A stretch of DNA of 64,000 nucleotides from Halorussus gelatinilyticus (GCF_023238445.1 NZ_CP096658.1:434001-498000); one strand, 5' to 3'. Shown: positions 56,467-64,000, numbered from the stretch's first letter. Notes: a model not told the origin generated them from the letters alone. Numbers and translations are program-made.

Positions 56467-56502
56467 GTGTAAAATGGACTTTACGTAAGGTGTCCTTTAC
56501 AC
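56467..56502. promoter_or_regulatory. 36-bp imperfect palindrome, candidate operator
   Basis: Outer arms GTGTAAA (56467-56473) and TTTACAC (56496-56502) and the central palindrome TTACGTAA (56481-56488) share one centre between 56484 and 56485. Arms are perfect at 7 and 8 bp; the sequence between is only partly symmetric. It lies 27 nt upstream of the next ATG and downstream of a TATA-like cttatcag (~56453), so a bound protein would cover the start site. No regulator gene is adjacent. Confidence 0.6.
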
Positions 56503-56529
56503 TCGCGGCACCAACCTACGTGACCACTC

Positions 56530-56781
56530 ATGACATCGAAATCGTTCCCGCGGCTTCGACGGCTTTGCAACACCCTCCCGAAGACGAGCTACGACCGGGA
56601 TTTCGAATCGCTGTCGGCCCTCCAGCAACTCCTGACGGTCGTCGCGACGGCCGTCGTCGTTCTCACGATTCCACCCCTGCTCGTCGAATCGCCGGAGGCG
56701 GAGAGCACGGTAGGCGTCTCGCTCGCGGTCGGGGTCCTCTACAGCCTCGCGAACCTGCTCGCTCGGTACAACCGAAGATAA
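56530..56781 (+). CDS. Small membrane protein (83 aa) behind a palindromic operator
   Basis: The N-terminus is basic with MTSKSFPRLRRLCNTLPKTS, then two hydrophobic segments: LLTVVATAVVVLTIPPLLV (~33-51) and VGVSLAVGVLYSLANLLA (~61-78), with a RYNRR end. I do not recognise the family. The 36-bp palindrome just upstream implies tight control by an unlinked DNA-binding protein. The gene is monocistronic. Confidence 0.65.
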   Translation: MTSKSFPRLRRLCNTLPKTSYDRDFESLSALQQLLTVVATAVVVLTIPPLLVESPEAESTVGVSLAVGVLYSLANLLARYNRR

Positions 56782-56916
56782 CGCGACCGGCCAAAACGAC
56801 GACCGGTGTCGGAATCGACCGCACTCTCGGTATCGGTTCCCCCGCGGGACCGACCGTGCCGGAGGCTCCCACACACTCATACGCCTCGACACCCTATCGG
56901 AACGAGTGAGAATCCC

Positions 56917-57123
56917 ATGAGTGTCACTGGCCTCTGTCAAATCTGCGAGCAGAACGAAGCCGAACACTCGTGTCCCAACTGCGGGACGCTCGCCTGCGAG
57001 GACCACTGGGACGAGGCGCGGGGCCTCTGCGCGCAGTGCGCCGCGACCGTCGAACGGGGCGGGCCCGACGAGGGCGCGGTCAGCCCCGACGACCTCGACG
57101 ACGACGAAGTGATGCGGTTCTGA
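56917..57123 (+). CDS. Small double zinc-finger protein (HIT/ribbon-like)
   Basis: The 68-aa protein starts at the ATG giving MSVTGLCQICEQNEAEHSCP. Its cysteine/histidine pattern is C-x2-C ... C-x2-C ... C-x3-H ... C-x2-C (CQICEQNEAEHSCPNCGTLA, then CEDHWDEARGLCAQC), which is the cross-brace arrangement of HIT-type or treble-clef zinc fingers. An acidic tail SPDDLDDDEVMRF ends it. It probably mediates protein or nucleic-acid binding. Convergent with pyrF, 12 nt apart. Confidence 0.75.
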   Translation: MSVTGLCQICEQNEAEHSCPNCGTLACEDHWDEARGLCAQCAATVERGGPDEGAVSPDDLDDDEVMRF

Positions 57124-57135
57124 GCGAGCGTTCCG

Positions 57136-58086
57136 CTATCGCTCGCGGTTCAGTTGCCCCGCGAGTCGCCGCGCCGCCTGCCCCGCCGCCGCAGCGTAGT
57201 CGTCCTGCCCGCGATTCCGTCCGCGTCCCGCGGTCTCGCCGGCGTAGAGGACTTCGCGGGTGGCCTCGACCAGTCCGACGCCCGCGTGCGGACCGCCCTC
57301 GGGCGTGACGCTGGCCGCGATTTCGGGGTCGTTTTTCGCGCCGCCGACCGCGAGGAACGGCAGGTCCGGCGCGCGCTCGCGGAGGTGGTCGAGGTCGTCG
57401 CTCGACCCGCCGACGAGCAGTCCCACGTCGGCGGACACGGCATCGGCGGGCGAGGCATCCGCGGCCCACGACGCCGCGAGGTCGGCCACGTAGTCCGCGA
57501 CGGTAGGAGCGTGGTCCGCCTCGGCTTCGTCGCTACCTTCCGTTTCGTCGTCGTTCCCGCCGGCGTCGCCCCTGTCGGCGTCGCCCCCGCCGCGGTTCTC
57601 GTCGCGGACTTCCGCCTCGTCTCCGTCGGTCGCAATGGCTCGGTCCTGAAGGTCGGCCGCGCCCGGATTGGGCGTCCGGCAGACCACGAAGACGCCGCAG
57701 TCGGCGTCGAGCGCGGACCGGAGGGCCGCGCGACCGCAGTACGGCGAGACCGTCACGGCGTCCGCGCGGCCGAGGAGGTCGGCGTCCGGGTTCGGCAGGT
57801 CGGCGTACTTGCCGTCGAGGACGACCGGGACGCCCCGGCCCCGCGCGTAGGCGACGGTCTCGGCCAGCGCGGTCCAGCCGTCGGCGTCGGCGTAGTACGC
57901 CGGATTCACCGCGTAGGCCGCGGCGTAGTCGTGCGTCGCGTCCACGATGCGGCGCGCGAACGCTCGCCGCGGGTAGTCGTACTCCCGGCAGTCGTCGGGG
58001 AGCCGCGAGCGGTCGGGGTTCAGGCCCACCGCGAGCAGGCTCTCGGTCCGCCGGATTCGCTCGCGGAGACGGTCGAAGACGGTCAT
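57136..58086 (-). CDS. pyrF: Orotidine 5'-phosphate decarboxylase
   Basis: PyrF catalyses the last step of UMP synthesis. The 316-aa length fits the longer OMPDC subfamily. It starts MTVFDRLRERIRRTESLLAV, then GLNPDRSRLP, and the catalytic D-x-K-x-x-D in VVLDGKYADLPNPDADLLG (Lys93). TVSPYCGRAALRSALDADCG and GLLVGGSSDDLDHLRERAPD with the phosphate-gripper region follow. Between ~152 and ~192 lies an insertion of acidic and Gly residues (GGGDADRGDAGGNDDETEG) not needed for the barrel. The ATG at 58086 is preferred over upstream frames. Confidence 0.9.
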   Translation of the reverse strand: MTVFDRLRERIRRTESLLAVGLNPDRSRLPDDCREYDYPRRAFARRIVDATHDYAAAYAVNPAYYADADGWTALAETVAYARGRGVPVVLDGKYADLPNPDADLLGRADAVTVSPYCGRAALRSALDADCGVFVVCRTPNPGAADLQDRAIATDGDEAEVRDENRGGGDADRGDAGGNDDETEGSDEAEADHAPTVADYVADLAASWAADASPADAVSADVGLLVGGSSDDLDHLRERAPDLPFLAVGGAKNDPEIAASVTPEGGPHAGVGLVEATREVLYAGETAGRGRNRGQDDYAAAAGQAARRLAGQLNRER

Positions 58087-58250
58087 ACCGGGGGTTGCGG
58101 TGGGTCCGACATGGCTCTTGCCTTCGCGGGTGGGACGTCGGCTCGTACTACTGTCGATAGCCGTCAACTCGTCCGAGAAACTATCTCACCCCGACGTCGA
58201 GGCGAGTCACCGAACTCACACGTCTCGGTCGCTCCCGTAGCGCTCAAGGG

Positions 58251-58280
58251 AGTGTCACGAGTAGAGCGTCCCGTGACACT
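58251..58280. promoter_or_regulatory. 9-bp inverted repeat overlapping the HAD gene start
   Basis: AGTGTCACG (58251-58259) and CGTGACACT (58272-58280) are perfect complements with a 12-nt spacer. The proposed GTG start at 58273 lies in the right arm and an alternative GTG at 58252 in the left arm. It may be an operator or an mRNA hairpin that hides the start. Confidence 0.4.
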
Positions 58281-58929
58281 CTCCGCCGTCGTCTTCGATT
58301 TCGACTATACGCTGACGGTTCCCGACCGCCCCCGACAGGCCGTCTTGGACGAGGCCACCGCGGCGGTCGGCGCTCCCGACCTCTCGCGCGAGGCGTACCT
58401 CGACGCCCACTCGCGCCACCTCGACAGCGAGAGCCGAGAACCCATCTTCGCCGACCTCCTCCCCGAGGACGGCGACACCGGCCCCGCGGCGCTGACCGAG
58501 GCCTACCGCGAGAAGGTCGCCGACTCGCTCGTCGCTGTCGAGGGCGTCTCCGGCCTTCTCGCGGACCTCAGCGAGGAGTACGCGCTCGGCCTGCTGACCA
58601 ACGGTCCGACCGCGGCCCAGCGGAGCAAACTCGACCGCTTCGACTGGGTGGACTACTTCGACGCGGTCGTCGTCACGGGCGACCTCGACGCCGGCAAGCC
58701 CGACGAGCGCGCCTTCGAGGCCGTCCTCGCAGAGTTGGGCGTCGAACCGGACGAAGCGGTCTACGTCGGCGACGACGTCGAAGCCGACGTGGAGGGCGCA
58801 CGAAACGCCGGTCTCCACGCGATTCAAGTGGTCTTCGAGGACGGCCCGGACCACCATCCCGACGCCGACGCGCACGTCGAGCGAGACGCGCTGGCCGCCG
58901 AGCTACCCGAAATCCTGAAAAAACTATAG
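58273..58929 (+). CDS. HAD-superfamily hydrolase (phosphatase)
   Basis: The 218-aa protein has a GTG start giving MTLSAVVFDFDYTLTVPDRP. HAD motif I is FDFDYT, motif II LGLLTNGPT with the conserved Thr/Asn (~110), motif III Lys in DLDAGKPDERAFEAVL (~141) and motif IV VYVGDDVEADVEGARNAG (~165). A helical cap domain lies at ~20-90. It dephosphorylates a small phosphometabolite; the substrate cannot be read. The stop overlaps the convergent gene by 6 nt. GTG 58252 would add seven residues. Confidence 0.9.
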   Translation: MTLSAVVFDFDYTLTVPDRPRQAVLDEATAAVGAPDLSREAYLDAHSRHLDSESREPIFADLLPEDGDTGPAALTEAYREKVADSLVAVEGVSGLLADLSEEYALGLLTNGPTAAQRSKLDRFDWVDYFDAVVVTGDLDAGKPDERAFEAVLAELGVEPDEAVYVGDDVEADVEGARNAGLHAIQVVFEDGPDHHPDADAHVERDALAAELPEILKKL

Positions 58930-59328
58930 TACCGCGACGAACACGTCCGTCGCGCGCTTGACCTCCGCGCCGTCTTCCACGAACACGAGCGTCCGGGGCG
59001 GCCGAACTGCCTTGGGTCGCACGCGCAGGCCGACCTCCTCGGCGGCGTCGGCCGCGGCGTCCACTCGCTCGCGGAACTCGACGCGGACGCGCTCGTCGTG
59101 GACGTAGACCTCCGCGAGAACCGCGTCGCCGTCGTCTCCGTCGGTGGTCTCGTCACCGTCTTCCCGGAACGCGATTTCGTACGCGAGTTCGCCGTCGGCC
59201 GACGGCTCCACGTCGGCGTCGGCGTTCACGACTTCGAGACCGTCGAGTCCTGAGTCCTCGCGGCTCGACACCTCCGAGGAGAGCAGTTGCGCGATGCGCT
59301 TACCGTCGGTGGTTCGGTCCTCGACCAT
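58924..59328 (-). CDS. Conserved-looking haloarchaeal hypothetical protein
   Basis: The 134-aa acidic protein starts at the ATG giving MVEDRTTDGKRIAQLLSSEV. It has an N-terminal helix, an alpha/beta segment (GELAYEIAFREDGDET, AVLAEVYVHDERVRVEFRER) and ends PPRTLVFVEDGAEVKRATDV. There is no signal peptide, TM segment or recognisable motif. It lies 26 nt downstream of the DUF2240 gene on the same strand, so the two are likely co-transcribed. I do not recognise the family. Confidence 0.7.
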   Translation of the reverse strand: MVEDRTTDGKRIAQLLSSEVSSREDSGLDGLEVVNADADVEPSADGELAYEIAFREDGDETTDGDDGDAVLAEVYVHDERVRVEFRERVDAAADAAEEVGLRVRPKAVRPPRTLVFVEDGAEVKRATDVFVAVL

Positions 59329-59354
59329 GCCCGACACCTCGCACCCCGAGCGAA

Positions 59355-59807
59355 TCAGCCTTGGCTTTTCAACTCCTCGCGCGCTTCGGCGGCCTCCGCG
59401 CCAGCGTCCACGCCGCGCCGCCGGGCGTAGACCACCGCGGCGGCCTCGATGGTCACGCCGAGCCGTCCCTGCAAGTCGTTGATTTCGGCCACGGCGGTCT
59501 GCTTGTCGGTCCCGGCCGAGACCACCTTGTCGAGCAACTTCTCGAAGGTGGACTGCTCCTGCAGAATCGACTCGTCGGGCACGAACTCCTCGGGTATCTC
59601 GACCTCGCTCGGGTCGAACGCCGCGACGACCTCGCCGTCCTCGCGGTCGAGCAGGCCCTGTCCGGTCGCCACGTCGATGAGCCGTTCGGCTTGGTCGGGC
59701 GAGAACCAGTCGCGGTCCAGCGACAGCGCGACGACGAACTCGCTCTCGGGCATCGACTCGCGGCCCTTCTGCTGGAACGGTGCGGCGACGGCACTTCGGA
59801 GACTCAT
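59355..59807 (-). CDS. DUF2240 family protein
   Basis: The 150-aa protein starts at the ATG giving MSLRSAVAAPFQQKGRESMP, the usual start of archaeal DUF2240 proteins. The family core follows: SEFVVALSLDRDWFSPDQAE, LIDVATGQGLLDREDGEVVA, IPEEFVPDESILQEQSTFEK and LGVTIEAAAVVYARRRGVDA. It is helical and HTH-like. The start at 59753 is a shorter alternative. The function of DUF2240 is not established; it is widespread in euryarchaea. Confidence 0.87.
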   Translation of the reverse strand: MSLRSAVAAPFQQKGRESMPESEFVVALSLDRDWFSPDQAERLIDVATGQGLLDREDGEVVAAFDPSEVEIPEEFVPDESILQEQSTFEKLLDKVVSAGTDKQTAVAEINDLQGRLGVTIEAAAVVYARRRGVDAGAEAAEAREELKSQG

Positions 59808-59940
59808 TCGGATTTGAGTGGTGTGGGAGTAGCGCGTAAAGGTGGCGGTTCTTCGACGGTGGATGCAAGGGAGTCCGAACCTCGCACGCACTTCTCAGAA
59901 AGTTGGTAAACTCTAAGTGACCGTCGTCGGAGCGTCAGGT

Positions 59941-60993
59941 ATGGACGAACGTAGGTCTACGAGGAGGCTGTTTCTGCAGACGAGCGGTGTCGCGGCGGCC
60001 GTCGGCCTCGCGGGGTGCAGCGGCATGCTCGGCGAGGACGACGACATCCAGGACACGGACGGCGACGGGGTCATCGACAGCGAAGATTACGCGCCGAGGG
60101 ACTCCAGCGTCCAGCGGAAAGAACAGGTCGGAGGTGGCGACTCGACCGAGACCACGGCGGAGACCACGACGGAGGAGACGACCGAAGCGACGACAGAAGA
60201 GACCACGACCGAAGCGACGACGGAGGAGACCACGACGGAAGAGACGACCACGGAGGAGCAGACCACGGCCGAACCGACCGAGGGGATGGTCGCACGGGAC
60301 CGACTCGTGAGTCGGTGGCCCTTCGAGGTCGAACTGCGGGACGCCGTCGGCGACAACGACGCGCACGCCGAGCGAGGAGAACCGCGGTTCGGAACCTTCG
60401 ACAGTCGCAGGGGCGTCCGACTCGACGGGAACGTCGGCATGATGATAGAGGAAGGGAAGAACGCCGAGTTGAGTATCATGTCCCGGAAGAGCGGGGCGTC
60501 TAGCATCGGTGGCTGGGTCTACTTCGATCGGAGTCGGGGCGCCCGAGACGCGAACGGCGACGGTGCGAAACACCACATCTTCCGGAAGGACGCCGAGTAC
60601 GCCATCTCCGCAGTCCCGGCGAGCGCCGACACCGTCGAGATACGGCTCAACATCATGGACCAAGTGGCCGGCGAGTCGTACCACACCCACAAACACGCCG
60701 ACGACGAGCTACTGGTCTCGACGAACGGTTGGCATCACGTGTTCTTCGTCGTCGAACCGGGGCGTTCGCTGGCGTTCTACCTCGACGGCGAACGACGGTT
60801 CTACGAGGGCAACATGCCGGGGTACAGTCCCACCGCCACTCAGTACTGGTCCCACGAGACCATCGGCAGTTGGTACGGGACCCGGAGTCCGGCGTGGTAC
60901 GACCTGATGGTCGGCAAGCTGTCGGACTTGCGCGTCTACGACGCCGGTCTGTCGGGCAGGCAGGTGGCCCGAATCTACGCGAACACGCGGTGA
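59941..60993 (+). CDS. Tat lipoprotein with LamG/ConA-like domain
   Basis: The 350-aa protein starts at the ATG giving MDERRSTRRLFLQTSGVAAA, a twin-arginine signal (RR-LFLQ) with lipobox GLAGC. After the Cys comes a thrombospondin type 3-like calcium motif DTDGDGVIDSEDYAPRDSS, a Thr/Glu-rich linker of ~50 residues (TTEETTEATTEETTTEATTE), and a jelly-roll domain of ~220 residues (RWPFEVELRDAVGDNDAHAE, GWHHVFFVVEPGRSLAFYLD, KLSDLRVYDAGLSGRQVARI) typical of laminin-G-like/concanavalin lectin folds. It is extracellular and membrane-anchored, probably binding carbohydrate or surface structures. Confidence 0.85.
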   Translation: MDERRSTRRLFLQTSGVAAAVGLAGCSGMLGEDDDIQDTDGDGVIDSEDYAPRDSSVQRKEQVGGGDSTETTAETTTEETTEATTEETTTEATTEETTTEETTTEEQTTAEPTEGMVARDRLVSRWPFEVELRDAVGDNDAHAERGEPRFGTFDSRRGVRLDGNVGMMIEEGKNAELSIMSRKSGASSIGGWVYFDRSRGARDANGDGAKHHIFRKDAEYAISAVPASADTVEIRLNIMDQVAGESYHTHKHADDELLVSTNGWHHVFFVVEPGRSLAFYLDGERRFYEGNMPGYSPTATQYWSHETIGSWYGTRSPAWYDLMVGKLSDLRVYDAGLSGRQVARIYANTR

Positions 60994-61068
60994 GCGTCGG
61001 GCGTTCTCGCGGTCGAGCCGCGGCCGGGAGACTGATGTTTTTTATAAGCACCTCCCCACCGTCTACGT

Positions 61069-61956
61069 ATGCAAACCCACATCGTCCCGGTCGGCTTCGA
61101 CTACGACCGGCTCATCGCGCCGCTCGTGCGCGACCAGTTGGACGTGGACCGCGTCATCCTGCTGGAGGGCGCGGTCGGGAGCGAGGCCAACGTCGAATAC
61201 TCGCAGAACCTCTCCCAGAAACTCGAACAGGACTTCCGGAACCTGTTGGGCGCGACCACCGAGCGCGTCGTGGTCGCCGACGTGTACGACTACGACGCCG
61301 CCTTCGAGCAGGCCTACGACCTCATCAACGCCGAGTTGGACGAAGGTCGGGAGGTCTGGGTCAACATCTCCTCGATGCCTCGGACCGTCAGCTTCGCCTT
61401 TGCGACGGCGGCCCACTCCGTGATGGTCGAGCGCGAGCAGGACCGCGAGAAGATTCACACCTACTACACCGCCCCGGAGAAGTACCTCGAAACCGAACTC
61501 GCCGAGGAGCTACGCAGACAGATGGACCTGCTGGAGGACCTCGAAGAGGGTGTCGAAGACGAGCGCGTCACCGACCGCCTCGACAGCGCGCGGGACCTGC
61601 TCTCGGAGTTCGACGAGCGAGGCACCACCATCGGCGCGAAGGAGATTCGCGGCGGCCACATCGTGGAACTCCCGGTGGCGTCCTTCTCGAACGTCAAACC
61701 CTTCGAGGAGGTCATCCTGTTCAAACTCGGCGAAGAGGGCGAGTTCGAGTCGGTGTCGGAACTCGCCGACGCCCTCGCGAGCGAACTCAACGAGGAGTAC
61801 ACCGACAGCTTCCGGTCGAAGGTCATCTACAACGTCGATAGGTTGGGACCGGGCGGGAAAGGCTACATCGAGCAGGAGGAACACGGGAAGTCGTATCGGA
61901 CGCGGCTTTCGCGGATTGGGGAGTTGTGGGTTCGAGCGCACGCGAATGGAAACTAG
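61069..61956 (+). CDS. HFX_2341-family (DUF6293) transcriptional regulator
   Basis: The 295-aa protein has an N-terminal alpha/beta domain (MQTHIVPVGFDYDRLIAPLV, VVADVYDYDAAFEQAYDLIN, VWVNISSMPRTVSFAFATAA), resembling the CARF-like sensor region of this family. A middle helical linker with LRRQMDLLEDLEEGVEDERV leads to a C-terminal winged helix (FEEVILFKLGEEGEFESVSE, YNVDRLGPGGKGYIEQEEHG). A TATA-like tttttataagc lies about 25-35 nt before the ATG. The stop overlaps the stop of the convergent gene in CTAG. It is a likely sensor-regulator; its ligand is unknown. Confidence 0.87.
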   Translation: MQTHIVPVGFDYDRLIAPLVRDQLDVDRVILLEGAVGSEANVEYSQNLSQKLEQDFRNLLGATTERVVVADVYDYDAAFEQAYDLINAELDEGREVWVNISSMPRTVSFAFATAAHSVMVEREQDREKIHTYYTAPEKYLETELAEELRRQMDLLEDLEEGVEDERVTDRLDSARDLLSEFDERGTTIGAKEIRGGHIVELPVASFSNVKPFEEVILFKLGEEGEFESVSELADALASELNEEYTDSFRSKVIYNVDRLGPGGKGYIEQEEHGKSYRTRLSRIGELWVRAHANGN

Positions 61957-62486
61957 CCTTCGTCGGAGGGGACTTTTCTAGTAACGTCGTCGTACTTTTT
62001 CCCGACGTTACTACGATATTCCATTTCGACCGTTTTTGGTCTTGCATCTGTTTTTAGAGGGAGGAAACCATCGACACAGAGAACCTCTCCCTCTAATTCT
62101 ACATCCTCTTTCTCGGTCGTAGCATCAACTGAGAGTTCGTGAGCAGGCCCATTTCCGAGGTTCAAAATACCGTACTTTCCATCGGAATCTATCCCCACGA
62201 AAAGGGTTGGTGCGACGTCTACCTCGCGATTACGTTTGCTCTCGCGGACTGAGAGGAGAGTAAAAAATGCTGCTATAAAAGTTACAGCGACACGTAGCTC
62301 TATCTTAAATATGTATATAAATAGAAGCATTGCTGCTACGAGAATTACGGCAGACAAAAGAGAGATTCTGTCAAAAGAATATCTGTCTGTAATTTTGGTA
62401 AGCATACTTTCATTTCGTTGAGTTACCTGTTTCACAGTCTTATAACTCGCTTCACCAGACTGTTTTTCGTTTTGTCCTAAAGACAT
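61953..62486 (-). CDS. AT-rich gene for a two-TM membrane protein (unknown)
   Basis: The 177-aa protein has an N-terminal ~38-residue hydrophilic part, two adjacent TM segments (ISLLSAVILVAAMLLFIYIF and VAVTFIAAFFTLLSV, about 42-80), and a C-terminal beta-rich domain of ~90 residues (APTLFVGIDSDGKYGILNLG, AHELSVDATTEKEDVELEGE). Codon use and base composition are visibly more AT-rich than any neighbour, with many AT-ending codons (agaattacgg, aaaagaatat on the plus strand). This suggests recent acquisition. The family is not recognised. Its end overlaps the regulator gene. Confidence 0.75.
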   Translation of the reverse strand: MSLGQNEKQSGEASYKTVKQVTQRNESMLTKITDRYSFDRISLLSAVILVAAMLLFIYIFKIELRVAVTFIAAFFTLLSVRESKRNREVDVAPTLFVGIDSDGKYGILNLGNGPAHELSVDATTEKEDVELEGEVLCVDGFLPLKTDARPKTVEMEYRSNVGKKYDDVTRKVPSDEG

Positions 62487-62569
62487 ACCGCGAACCTATC
62501 TCCGATGCTACTTGTAATCTCTGTCAGTGATAGTGCCACAATCTCCAATTCGAGCGCAAAAGATGAGAA

Positions 62570-63286
62570 CTACCGCGCTAGCTTTCCTTCCAACTTCTTC
62601 ACCCGCGTCGCCAACGCCAAGAACGTCGCCGCGATAGTAATCACGACCGCCCCGGCCGCAGCGATTTCGTGAGTCGGCGACGAGTGGGACATGAACCCCG
62701 TCTCTAACAGTTCCTGCGCCGGAAGAGTCGTGTGGTGGGGCGTGCCGACGATGGGGAGGAAGTAGTCCACCACGTCGTTGAAGCCGTACCAGACCACCGC
62801 GACGAGGACCGCACCGACCGGGAAGTCGCTGTAGCGGTGAATCAGGAACGCCTCGGCGACCATCCCGAGGTGGCTCCAGAACAGGAAGTTGTACATCAGC
62901 ACCGAGTTGTACGAGAAGCCCTCCATGAACGCCAACAGGGTGAACGGCGTCCAGAGGCCGAGTTTGAGACAGCCGAAGAAGGCCAAGGCGTTCACCACCT
63001 CCGAATTCCGGTCGAGCTTCCAGAGCGCGAGGCTGGCCGCGATGAAGAACGTCGCCACCGGACTGTCGGGGACGAAGGGCCACATGACGGGCGGTTCGGC
63101 CGCGAACTGCCACGTTATCAGCGGGTCGCCGAGCGGGAACGGGTGGAAGCCGTAGTACCAGAAGCCGAAGGCGGTCCCGGCGAGGTTGACCGCGACGATG
63201 ACCCACGCGTACCGCAGGGCGAAGTCCTCCAGTGACTCCGGCAGGGGCGCGAGATAGCGCGGCAGGACCGCACGGTCGGGGAGCAT
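62570..63286 (-). CDS. DUF1405 family membrane protein
   Basis: The 238-aa protein starts at the ATG giving MLPDRAVLPRYLAPLPESLE. It has about six hydrophobic segments, including YAWVIVAVNLAGTAFGFWYY, VATFFIAASLALWKLDRNSE, LAFFGCLKLGLWTPFTLLAF and VGAVLVAVVWYGFNDVVDYF. The pattern WYGFNDVVDYFLPIVGTPHH and GFWYYGFHPFPLGDPL matches the archaeal/Bacillus YpjA-like DUF1405 family. Function is unknown. A longer upstream ORF is spurious. Confidence 0.85.
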   Translation of the reverse strand: MLPDRAVLPRYLAPLPESLEDFALRYAWVIVAVNLAGTAFGFWYYGFHPFPLGDPLITWQFAAEPPVMWPFVPDSPVATFFIAASLALWKLDRNSEVVNALAFFGCLKLGLWTPFTLLAFMEGFSYNSVLMYNFLFWSHLGMVAEAFLIHRYSDFPVGAVLVAVVWYGFNDVVDYFLPIVGTPHHTTLPAQELLETGFMSHSSPTHEIAAAGAVVITIAATFLALATRVKKLEGKLAR

Positions 63287-63712
63287 ACCCGACCTCTCTC
63301 GCGTCCGGCGCAAAGATTTGGCGGTCTTAGATGAGTATGGTTTAGGGATACAACTGAAGACTAATCGACGGATTCGGGATCTCGAAAGCCCTCGCGCGGT
63401 TCGCGGCCGCTCACCGGGATATTCTCGCGTCTCACTTCGTTCGACGCTCGAATAGTGGCCCGCTGAGACGACCAAGTGGAACGCGAACTGCGCTCGCCCT
63501 TTCAGTCCGCCGAGGAAATCGGTTGCGTCACAGGCCTCCCGAAATTCGGATGAGTCAACGGTCCTACAAAATACGGTTGAATCACTGGGCAACGTGGATG
63601 GTGGTCTCGTTCGTTCGAATCATCTCTCGCCGACTCGACGCGCTCGCCCTCTCCCGGCAGGTCGGACCGGCAACCGGTACTCATTAGCCCGTCGCGTCCT
63701 CAGTTCCCAGAC
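63287..63712. other. Intergenic region before pdxS
   Basis: I see no supported gene in these 426 nt; ORFs here are shadows. AT-richer pieces at ~63335-63370 (tatggtttaggg) and ~63555-63590 may hold promoters for the divergent genes. The stretch ~63375-63520 contains text such as gaaagccctcgcgcggttcg that I associate with decayed repeats near haloarchaeal genes. Confidence 0.45.
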
Positions 63713-64000
63713 ATGGCCGAAGAGACAGATATCGAGGAACTCAAGCGAGGGAGCGAACTCGTCAAGCGCGGGTTCGCGCGGATGCAGAAGGGCGGCGTCA
63801 TCATGGACGTGGTGAACCGCGAGCAGGCACGCATCGCCGAGGACGCGGGCGCTGTCGCGGTGATGGCGCTCGAAGCCGTCCCGGCCGACATCCGCAAGCG
63901 CGGCGGCGTCGCCCGGATGGCCGACCCCGCCGACGTCGAGGAGATAATCGACGAGGTGTCGATTCCGGTGATGGGCAAGTCCCGTATCGGCCACGCGAAG
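63713..64000 (+). CDS. pdxS: Pyridoxal 5'-phosphate synthase, lyase subunit PdxS (3' end outside window)
   Basis: The first 96 codons of PdxS are present, ending at the window edge. [20 protein letters not shown] is followed by [20 protein letters not shown] (with the substrate-site Asp of IMDV), [20 protein letters not shown] and [15 protein letters not shown], where the Lys in MGKSRIGH is the PLP-synthase active-site lysine (Lys81 in Bacillus numbering). PdxS makes PLP from ribose 5-phosphate, glyceraldehyde 3-phosphate and ammonia from PdxT. The gene is cut only by the window end. Confidence 0.96.
   Translation, partial: MAEETDIEELKRGSELVKRGFARMQKGGVIMDVVNREQARIAEDAGAVAVMALEAVPADIRKRGGVARMADPADVEEIIDEVSIPVMGKSRIGHAK

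Noticed and set aside
63287-63712. Several ORFs of 60-124 codons before pdxS
   Set aside because: They are shadows or run antisense into pdxS, with Arg/Ser-rich composition and no start signals.

Overview
This 64 kb window is a piece of a haloarchaeal (class Halobacteria) chromosome. The evidence is high GC with strong third-position bias, strongly acidic predicted proteins, an elongator tRNA-Met interrupted by a 76-nt intron, Tat-type lipoproteins, a PGF-CTERM surface protein, ATGA/GTGA-coupled operons, and many families known mainly from haloarchaea (DUF7344, DUF7504, DUF5813, DUF7115, HalOD1, HFX_2341-type regulator, bacterio-opsin-activator-type HTH). The genus cannot be fixed from the sequence alone. 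No rRNA, CRISPR array or replication origin was seen.

Layout. 1-1062: a DUF7344 gene cut by the window edge and its DUF7504 partner. 1266-5750: an apparent 4.46 kb integrated element in the 3' end of a tRNA-Val(GAC) gene, bounded by a 20-bp direct repeat. It carries a gene stub, an IS630-family element with a -1 frameshift site, an APC transporter fused to two universal-stress domains, and a decayed AT-richer tail. 6334-10311: the trpDFEG operon. 10997-14223: a 28-codon leader ORF and B12-dependent ribonucleotide reductase. 14424-21416: a sulfotransferase-like propeller, a molybdopterin oxidoreductase locus with a Met-rich PGF-CTERM protein and an ArsR-type regulator, a TVP38-type membrane protein, DUF5830 and DUF7115. 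21621-26929: the intron-containing tRNA-Met, a lipoprotein/appendage-like pair, regulators, aldo/keto reductase, an EamA exporter and a CBS protein. 27414-34631: a zinc micro-protein, RNase HI and a complete five-gene peptide/nickel-type ABC importer.

34819-46347: DUF7344, cyclophilin, tRNA-Leu(UAA), a TrkA locus flanked by two stand-alone RAM-domain genes, an orphan E1-alpha dehydrogenase, sensory/regulatory proteins, an amidohydrolase and the nadABC operon for de novo NAD synthesis. 46521-64000: phosphoglycerate mutase, the NurA/HerA DNA-end-processing pair around a DUF7113 gene, a USP, a KaiC/RAD55-type ATPase, NAD kinase, MptA (GTP cyclohydrolase IV), OMP decarboxylase, a HAD phosphatase, several haloarchaeal hypotheticals, an HFX_2341-type regulator, DUF1405, and the first 96 codons of pdxS.

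Most of the window is housekeeping: tryptophan, NAD(P), pterin, UMP, PLP and dNTP synthesis, peptide uptake and DNA repair. The least explained parts are the tRNA-Val element, a pair of diverged non-coding elements at about 10347-10485 and 36012-36170 that look structured, a 36-bp palindrome before a small membrane-protein gene, and two well-formed micro-ORFs (before nrdJ and before nurA).
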